Below are positions 56,691-64,000 of a stretch of 64,000 nucleotides of DNA, piece by piece. Every line of letters starts with the position of its first letter. The first letter of the stretch is position 1. The notes under the pieces are model-generated. The model had not been told where the DNA came from. It made no database searches and worked only from the letters and a program-made list of their open reading frames with translations. The position numbers and the translations under genes were made by a program. Origin of the DNA: Liolophura sinensis (Eukaryota; Mollusca; Polyplacophora; Chitonida; Chitonidae); contig NC_088302.1 of the NCBI RefSeq assembly GCF_032854445.1, positions 32,209,979-32,273,978 on the forward strand, written 5' to 3'.

Positions 56691-57690
56691 ATAGAGTTTG
56701 CTTCTGCATTCTGATTATACAGGTGGTGGAGGGAGCCTCCCTTTCAGCAAAACATGATTGTCTATCTATCGAAATGAATTTTCTGTAAAATGTTAGCAGT
56801 GAAATGTGAGCACAGTTCCGTTTGATAATGCATATCTAAAGCGTGATGTTCCCTCGCATGAATTTCACACCAAGACTTATGCTGATGAACCCTGGATGTC
56901 ATTGAGTTTTTGGTCTTACATGGTAAAGATTCATCAAATTGCTACTGTCAAGGAATGCACTTTCAAATCCGTCCATAATGATTTAATCCATGTTGAAGTG
57001 CACCACATGTGTTGTTTCCAGGCCATAGATTTGTTGTACAGCGTACAGATATAATATTCATATAAACCGTCACATTGTACATTAAAAGACGTGTTTAATC
57101 ATGAAATGAATGTTTTTTTCTTTTTGAGTGGTTTTTCATGTTTGGTTTGAATCAAGGAGTGGAAAATATCCATACTGTATGTCCTTGTTAAGTCTCCGGC
57201 AGACAAAATACCACCAACTGGAGACTTAATAATGACATACAATATGGATATTTTCCACTTTCTAATTTAGGTTATTGAAGTGTGGTTAGTTTTAGCAGTC
57301 GTTCATTCTGTCAGTCAGTCAATCGATCAGCTTTTTTGATATCCTGCCGTTTCAAAATTGGCATCCTATCTGTTAACATCGGCCATTCAGTTCTCAGAGA
57401 TTTGGAGTCCAAAACTACAGAAAATCCTACATATGAAATCACTGGCTATAGTGTTTCTTTGGTGGTTTCACAAAGTGGTTGACATAACTGCTTGTAAAGT
57501 GATTTTTAATGACTAAAAATGGTCAGCTAATGTCTTTAGAGTTAATACATGTAATATAAACACATCTTAAAGATTGAGCAAATTCTGTTTTGCCTGAAAA
57601 GTTTCCTTTTGTAGAATGGCAAGCATTCATCACCACTTCAAAAGTGCTGTTTGATGATGCTAATCCAAGGGGAGATAATTACCTAATATT
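56691..57690. other. WDR19 3' flanking DNA
   Basis: No gene is supported; an 82-codon frame at 56806-57054 matches nothing I know. The end of the WDR19 transcript probably lies here but no strong polyadenylation signal stands out. The stretch includes the hairpin listed separately. Confidence 0.4.
57158..57260. repeat. Near-perfect hairpin with ~41-bp arms
   Basis: The left arm (57159-57199, 'gtggaaaatatccatactgt' then 'atgtccttgttaagtctccg') pairs with the right arm (57217-57258, 'ctggagacttaataatgaca' then 'tacaatatggatattttcca'). The loop is about 17 bases. It may be a tiny MITE or a transcribed hairpin. Confidence 0.8.
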
Positions 57691-57691
57691 T

Positions 57692-57955
57692 ATCTTTGTT
57701 TGATTAGTGTTTTATGCTGTACTAAAGAATATTTCACTCATATGATGGCAACCAGCATTATGGTGGGAGGAAACCGAGCAGAGCCCGGGAGACACCCACA
57801 ACCATCTGTAAGTTGTTGGCAGACCTTCCCATTTACGGCCCAAGAGGAAGCCAGCATGAGCTGAACTTGAACTTGTAGCGACCGCATTAGTGAGAGGCTC
57901 CTGGGTCATTAAGCTGCGCTAGCGCACTAACCAACTGAGCCGCGGGGGCCCCCAA
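57692..57955 (-). mobile_element. Full-length SINE copy, reversed
   Basis: A reverse-strand 1699-type SINE with head and tail: 'gctgcgctagcgcactaacc', 'aactgagccgcgggggc', 'ccagcattatggtggg' and 'gattagtgttttatgctgta'. Confidence 0.88.
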
Positions 57956-58399
57956 TTACCTACTACATGATTAATTAAAGTGTATTAGTTGTGTGCCACA
58001 AATCCACGCTTAAGCCAGATCTAGTAGCCCCTCCCTTCATTGTCTTGCATCCAGACCATCCAATGACCCCTCGTGGTTAGAGGTGTTGATTCAGTATACA
58101 TCAGCATGTCATATGAAAGTAATAATTTGATTAGCTCAAAAGTAAACAGGATGATGTGTGTGTTTTTTTTTTACTTCGGAAAATTGCAAGTCAGTATATA
58201 CTAACAGTTACTAGGCTGGACCACACTGGGAGCATGACATATGCATGTAGACTCAATCCCATTCATGGACAGCGAATTCTCAGAATTCTTTGTCTGCCAT
58301 TGTTATATGGCTTAGAGGCATTAAGCCCTGCATGACATTCTCTTGTACAGTCTTGAGTTTGCTAGAGACAACTTGCCTTCCACCAATTAGACACATTAG

Positions 58400-58520
58400 T
58401 ATGGGTGAGTTCACCAGTAACCAAAGGTCGAGGGTTCACTCAGGTTTCCTTCGCCCTAAAAACTAGTCGTTACTGTAAGTGAAAAATTCTAGAGCATGTA
58501 GACAATCAAATAGATAATTC
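58400..58520 (+). mobile_element. Diverged SINE tail fragment
   Basis: 'caccagtaaccaaaggtcga', 'actcaggtttccttcgccct' and 'gaaaaattctagagcatgta' match the second SINE family's 3' half. No head is visible. Confidence 0.55.
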
Positions 58521-58784
58521 CAGATAAAGTATAAATAATGAACCAGTCAGTGATGGCTACTGTGTATATTTATTAAAGCGACTATACCAGATATATTTCC
58601 ATCTTACAGATAGCTTTGCAAGCGGAAAGCTCACATAGGAGTATTTGAAGACGGACGATGTTTGAAAACCAGGTTTCTCTGTAGTCTTTTTCTGTGATGT
58701 GTACAACAATAATGTACCGGTAATGCCATGAGGACTCGTAAATATGTAACCCTTAGGGTGTTTCATTTTCATAACTGTTACAAA

Positions 58785-58925
58785 GTTTATTTGATTGGTG
58801 TTTCATGCCGTAGTCAAGAATATTTCACTTATACGACGGCGGCCAATATTATGGTGGGAGGAAACCGGGCAGAGCCCAGAGGAAATTCATATCCATCGGT
58901 TGCTGGCGGACCGGGTTACAAAGTA
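58785..58925 (-). mobile_element. 5'-truncated SINE copy, reversed
   Basis: 'tttgattggtgtttcatgcc', 'caagaatatttcacttatac' and 'gtgggaggaaaccgggcaga' are the reversed tail and body of the 1699-type SINE. Confidence 0.8.
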
Positions 58926-60786
58926 AGTCAAGCGGGTGTCCAACATATTGGTTATATGTGTGTTGTCTTTCTACGATTTCTTGATATCACAACTGCTTTT
59001 GCTGAGAATGTAATAAAACGCATCCATTTTATACAAAGTTTACCTCACAGCCTTCTACATCCAATGTATGGCAATGTTCATTACTGGTGGTGCATACATT
59101 AACTTTTGTAATTCATGTCAAACAGGGACTACTCAAAAATTAATCATTGCATGACAACATAAATTACATGATACTGACAATCTGCTACTTGAGGAAAACT
59201 ACAGAAACATCAGTTTGAATTGCTGAATCCTACATTTTACCATCATTCTATTTTATAGTCATTTTAATTTTTCTGACTGTTGTTTGACACTGGGAATATT
59301 TCTCTGATGGGACAAAACCATTTAGAAGTGCCTAATGTAAACCTGCAGTATAGCCTGCAGTAGACCAAATACAACAGGCAATATCACCTGTCAAGGAAGT
59401 GCGTTCTGTGGAAAGATAATTTACACCACCGATCTGGCAAGGACATTTATTTAACACACAATATTACTCGTCAATGAACACTGTTCTGTGGGAAGATAAT
59501 TTAGATCTCAGATCTGACAAGGGCAATTTCTTTCTTGTGACAACAGACTGTCCAGTTCAGTCAAAAACAGAGGGAAAAACCCACATAAAAAGACACTGTA
59601 CACCTGCATGTATCTCATGACTGACCCTAAAAAACAGTCACAAGAAAGCCAGCAAAAGTGGGCTTTGTGTCTGTCGCATGAAGGAATCACTATATTTGAT
59701 AGTTGCTAAACACAATATTCAAGAATTAAAGACCTGGCCGCAAAACATTAAAAAAAACAGGTCAAATGTCTATACTTCATGACTTATCATAAATATACAT
59801 TTTCATGATAAAGAGAAAACAAAGAAAACAGTATGATGACACTGTAAGTAGTTTTATAAAAGTTCTGTTATGATGATCTTCCTGATGCGATCAGCTCATG
59901 ACAAATTCATAAGCTTCATGAAATTTTTATATCAAAGTAAACAGAACATCCCATCTGACCATGCACTTTGAACTTATTTCGGCTAAAAACCAGTGCCAGT
60001 AAAACACTTTACTGCTATTCAATAATTCTAATCTTAAATCTCTTAACTGCCCTTATTTACTGACAGCGAAAAACACGGTATTTGCATAATAAACTCTATC
60101 CTAAATGCAAATGAGTTTCCTTCATTGATATCAAAAAGCATTTTCTTATTTCAACAACACATTTTCAATCACGTCTAACAATATGCTGATTATGTAATTA
60201 CAATACATGTATAAGAATTTTGTGTTTTGTTTCATGACATTCCACAAATGATGAATCGAAAATTTATCCAACAAATCTGTTGCAATGTCTGTCAAACTTG
60301 ACATTTCATGGGCATTACAAAACTGATTTTTCCCCCTCGTCTGTGCAAAAGCAGCAGTTGTATACATTTATTTATTTATTTGATTGGAGTTTTATGCCAT
60401 ACTTCAGAAAACTGGGCAGAGCCCCAGGAGAACCCATGAATATCTTCTGGCAAACCTTCCCATGTATGACAATTATAATAAAGGAGCATCTTACCTTTAA
60501 TATGCAAGTGAAATAACTGGAAAAATAAATAATGGTAGTATTTACAAAAATGCAGGGCTATTTTGATAATAACAACAATTACATTTTTAATGCCATATCT
60601 GCAATTTAGTTGATCATAATTCTTCACTGAACCTTCTGAACACATAAGAAAAAAGAAAACCCACAGCAGATAAAAATAGAACCACAGATCACAACATGGA
60701 ATAAAACAGGGGAGATCACAGGAACAAGTGGTTTTCAATCAGATCAAGTAGACGCTGCCTTCTGCTAGAGGTTGTAGCATCTGCTG
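58926..60786. other. DNA between WDR19 and the minus-strand gene
   Basis: Apart from the small duplication at 59375-59530 and a reversed SINE scrap at 60372-60465 ('tttgattggagttttatgcc', 'gggcagagccccaggagaac'), nothing is recognised. The part next to 60787 should be the 3' UTR of the minus-strand gene. Confidence 0.45.
59375..59530. repeat. Imperfect tandem duplication, about 85-bp unit
   Basis: Two adjacent copies share 'gttctgtggaaagataattt' or 'gttctgtgggaagataattt', and 'gatctggcaagg' or 'gatctgacaagg'. No coding content. Confidence 0.6.
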
Positions 60787-63395
60787 TCATTTTGACTGGT
60801 ACCAGGTTATGTTCTTCTGTGAGTCTTTGAGTCCAAGTTTCCAGAACTTGGGAATATTAACCTCATCCTCCCCCCTGTGGGACAGAAGAAACAAATCTGT
60901 GAGGATTCCTACATAAACGTACAAGTACATGAACTGTGCAATTTAGTTGAGTACTACCTATAGCCTGTATAAAATCGTGTAGTAGTTTTGTTCTATTTGT
61001 TTAAGAGACTACTGGATGACATGGAATTTTCACCTTCAACTCTTCACCCCGATGAACTGTTGGTAAAAACTCATGTACAATTTTAAGTGATTAATGGTAT
61101 TTCATATAACTCCACACGGTTTTTAACACCTTAATCACCCTGGCATCTGTACATGTACAATAGTTTGGCAAGTAGTTGTTCACAAATTCCATGAAATTAT
61201 ATGTGATTTACTGTACTCTGGGTATAGTGTCTTTGACAATTCCATTCCAGTGAGGCAGTACAACAAACACTGGGGCAGTTATATGACTGAAAAAAGGCAA
61301 CACCAATCTTATTTTGTGTTTTATGGGCGACCCAACACTAAAAAGTCCAAATGTGAATGAAACTAAAACTAAAAATCCAACCTTTTGTTTGACCTTGAAG
61401 TTTTTTTATGATATTCCTGTTATTTTCAAGGCTTTCTGATCAAGTAAATATTTTTTCAACACGGCAAATTAGTGTTTTTCATTTATATTTTTATATCCTT
61501 CGACGACACTGAAAAAGATACTGACTTTTTTGCCTGTAAAACATAAATTTAAATTGGTGTTTCCTAATGTTAAAAAGTGAGATAAACTCTCACACAGCAA
61601 TATACTATTTGGGGGTCACTAGGACGATGTGTCTGTGCATGAAAATGTAGTTTTATGGCAGAAATTTTCCGACATTACCCAAACATGGTCTCCTGATCAG
61701 TTTAGGGAATTCAAACGTATAAAACTGATGAGGTCTTCTTCCAGATCATGATGAATACGAGAATTACATGTATCTTGCTGCATGGTAAAATAGAGAAATC
61801 ACTCACAATGTTGTAACTGGAAAATTACGTACTTCACAAATTTCGTGCCCAGCTCTTTCTCATTTTGCCTCATACAGAGAATTCTGTTAATCTTCGAAGA
61901 GGGTTTTGTGTGTAAGGTGTGATGATACACTACTGGAGTACCCAAGGTAATGTTTATGATCTCTAGTTTCATTTAAAAATGCACTTTTTGTGACAAATTT
62001 CTTGGGACAAAGCAGTTTTACTAAACATGGCCTTGATTTCGAACAGCAAGACTCTGGTACTTGCTGATTGAGACATTTTTGATGTATTCATATTGCAAAG
62101 AGCATAATAGCATGCATACCCTGTTCAAATCCACTCCAATATCTTCAAATCTTTTGATGTTGGCACCTTTGGTGATGTTTCTTGCTCGCTGTAAGTAAAT
62201 GTGAATACAAGAACATTGGTACCAGACAATAAGCTGATAAAATACACTGTGAAACACTAGTACTAAAATTTATTTTCTAGTCTTTACTTGGGCTTATCTC
62301 CAATTTTGAACACCGAATATGTCCAACAATTTTTTCCCAGTTTATGACATACATGGATGAGAGACAAAATGTTCAAAAACGAGAGACAAAATTCAGCACC
62401 TTACAGATTTTCTCAATACTTCCTCCAGGTGAGCTTATAAAAAAAATCCGTCTTTGCCTCACCTGACTTTTCACCTTTTTTGAGTATTTTCATGCTGAAT
62501 CATCTTACAGATTTTCTCAATATTTCCTCCAGGTGAGGTCATAAAAAAAATCCCTGTCTACCTCACCTGATTTTTCATCTTTTTTGAGTATTTTCATACT
62601 TACTCAAGCATCTTACAGATTTTCTCAAAACTTCCTCCAGGTGAGCTTATAAAAAAATCCGTCTTTGCTTCACCTGACTTTTCACCTTTTTGAGTATTTT
62701 CATACTTACTCAAGCATCTTACAGATTTTCACAATATTTCCTCCAGGTGAGCTTATAAAAAAAATCCCTGTCTTTGTCTCACCTGACTTCACCTTTTTTG
62801 AGTATTTTCATACTTACTGAAGCTTTTGTTTCTCTTGTATCAATTTCTTTTCTATCGGCTTTTATCTGCAAACAATACAACTATGTAAGTGTAAAAGCAT
62901 CTTTTATTAACACATATTATACATGTAAATATGTACATGACATGAACCCTAACCCAGGCTGTCTGAGAGGATACTGAATGTGTTATTTAATATGCTCAAA
63001 CAAGACGACTAATCTGTGTTATTGAAAAACTGAACATGCACTATATAAATGCCAACATTCATCCACCACAAAGAGCAGAAAAATATGTACTCATGACAAT
63101 AAGTTCATATATGTGACTGTCTAACTGTCTGTAAGAATATAAGATGACCATACATTCAAGTCCTCATTAACCAAGATAATGGCTTCGAGCCCTGTTAGGC
63201 TTATCTACTTTGGTTCAACAGTTCTACAGTTCAACATCTTAAATACTTATGACTTTATGAGCAAAACTGGCTGGTCAGTGTAATGAGGAAACTGGTACCA
63301 ACCTGATCTGAAATTCTTTTCTTTTCTTCTTTCATCCTTCTCATCTGTTCAAGGTGTTTCTGTCGCTCTTTTTCAAGATGTTGGGACTTTGCTTT
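60787..63395 (-). CDS. 3' end of an unrecognised coiled-coil protein gene, four exons seen
   Basis: Four minus-strand exons can be joined. Exon at 63303-63395: 31 codons of charged coiled coil, 'KAKSQHLEKERQKHLEQ' then 'MRRMKEEKKRISDQ'. Exon at 62818-62865: 'IKADRKEIDTRETKAS'. Exon at 62120-62188: 'RARNITKGANIKRFEDIG' then 'VDLNR'. Last exon at 60787-60867: 'DEVNIPKFWKLGLKDSQK' then 'NITWYQSK' and TGA. Internal exons are phase 0 with GT donors and AG acceptors. The last acceptor is uncertain: the frame fits a GAG at 60870-60868, while a better CAG lies 6 bases upstream and shifts the frame. The gene continues past the window, so its start and full length are unknown. I do not recognise the family; a highly charged helical protein with a conserved C-terminal tail is all that can be said. 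Confidence 0.6.
62395..62820 (-). repeat. Four-copy, ~106-bp tandem array next to a donor of the minus-strand gene
   Basis: Units recur with 'cttacagattttctcaat' ending at 62406, 62510, 62618 and 62724 (spacing 104, 108, 106). On the minus strand, three positions read a donor 'gtaagtatgaaaatactc': the real one at 62817 and copies at 62709 and 62603; the unit before that has lost it. On the plus strand each unit shows a 22-base stretch between an 'acag' and a 'gtgagc', resembling a tiny exon on the opposite strand from the gene. Confidence 0.85.
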
Positions 63396-63704
63396 CTAGA
63401 CATTATAAAGAGAGATAATGTAAGGCTAAATTAAAACATGTTTTGAGCGGTGAATGTTTACCTGTTTAACATTGGCATACATGTAGCTGCTGCTGTGTAT
63501 ATTGTAACACCAAACTGTTATCCATATATACAGTCTCTTGGCCTGTGAGTTCAACTACATGTATTAAACACATGCTTTAAAATGTACTTTAATAAAAAAT
63601 GTATTTTTTTTTTAATTGGAGACGGCCATTATTCCATTTAACAAAGTATTACATTTGTCAGCCCTTTAAAAGGGTACCTTCTTTCTTTCTTATATACTGT
63701 ATAT
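63396..63704. other. Intron DNA of the minus-strand gene, no feature recognised
   Basis: The stretch upstream (on the minus strand) of the exon at 63303-63395. No further exon with clear splice sites was found before the window ends. Confidence 0.4.
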
Positions 63705-63890
63705 ACGTGCGCCATGGCCTAGTGGTTAGCATGCTAGTGCAGCACAAAGACCCAGGAGCCTCTTACCAATGAGTCGCTGTGAATTCAAGTCCAGCTCATG
63801 CTGGCTTCCACTCCTGCTGCTGGCAGCCGACGTATCAGAGAAATATTCTTGAGTATGGCATAAAACACCAATCAAATAAATAAAAAACAT
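63705..63890 (+). mobile_element. SINE copy with shortened body
   Basis: A 1699-type SINE: head 'gccatggcctagtggttagc', 'gaattcaagtccagctcatg', tail 'aaatattcttgagtatggca' and 'aaaacaccaatcaaataaat'. The middle is deleted. Confidence 0.85.
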
Positions 63891-63954
63891 CAAAAGAACA
63901 TGAAGGCTTTAAAAGATATGTTTGATACCAACACTAATATTTTATCTGTTTTTA

Positions 63955-64000
63955 AGGATTGATTTTTCAGTCATATGACGATGAAGGAACCCTTAGAGTG
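63955..64000 (-). mobile_element. Start of a reversed dispersed repeat, cut by the window end
   Basis: 'gatttttcagtcatatgacg' is the reverse of the end of the repeat at 18475-18840. The rest lies outside the window. Confidence 0.5.

Overview
This window is animal nuclear DNA: AT-rich, with long GT-AG introns and abundant small dispersed repeats. The tRNA-headed SINEs, with a conserved tail near 'taaaacaccaatcaaata' and an (AATA)n end, resemble those I associate with molluscs and other lophotrochozoans. I infer a mollusc or close relative; the species cannot be fixed from sequence alone.

Three host genes are recognised with high confidence, and a fourth is partial. (1) COMMD7 lies at 2840-3442 on the minus strand as one uninterrupted 200-codon frame. 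(2) KIF3A, the kinesin-II motor subunit of anterograde intraflagellar transport (IFT), lies at 3646-15405 on the plus strand: 17 coding exons, 698 residues, every junction in phase. It shares a 203-bp divergent promoter region with COMMD7. (3) WDR19/IFT144, a core IFT-A subunit for retrograde IFT, lies at 23541-56109 on the plus strand: 36 coding exons, about 1345 residues. Two one-base frame discrepancies both fall at runs of G. (4) The 3' end of an unrecognised coiled-coil gene lies at 60787-63395 on the minus strand and continues beyond the window.

Layout: 1-2839 is intergenic with one young SINE; 2840-15405 is the COMMD7/KIF3A pair; 15406-23540 is the KIF3A 3' UTR and intergenic repeats; 23541-56109 is WDR19, with introns full of SINEs, MITEs, a pogo/Tigger-like element and interleaved inverted THAP-type transposon copies; 56110-60786 is the WDR19 3' region; 60787 onward is the fourth gene.

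The most unusual structure is a recurring one. Several tandem arrays are built from, or start at, the edge of a coding exon, so the splice site is copied several times while the gene stays readable. Examples are the KIF3A exon 14 donor (44-bp unit), WDR19 exon 25 acceptor (122 bp), WDR19 exon 29 donor (122 bp, with most copies still open), WDR19 exon 31 edge, the WDR19 stop-codon end (about 40 bp), and a donor of the minus-strand gene (about 106 bp). Two further KIF3A arrays end within about 20 bp of an acceptor, and WDR19 intron 22 holds a decayed copy of the exon 24 edge. Two IFT genes lying side by side on one strand is also notable.
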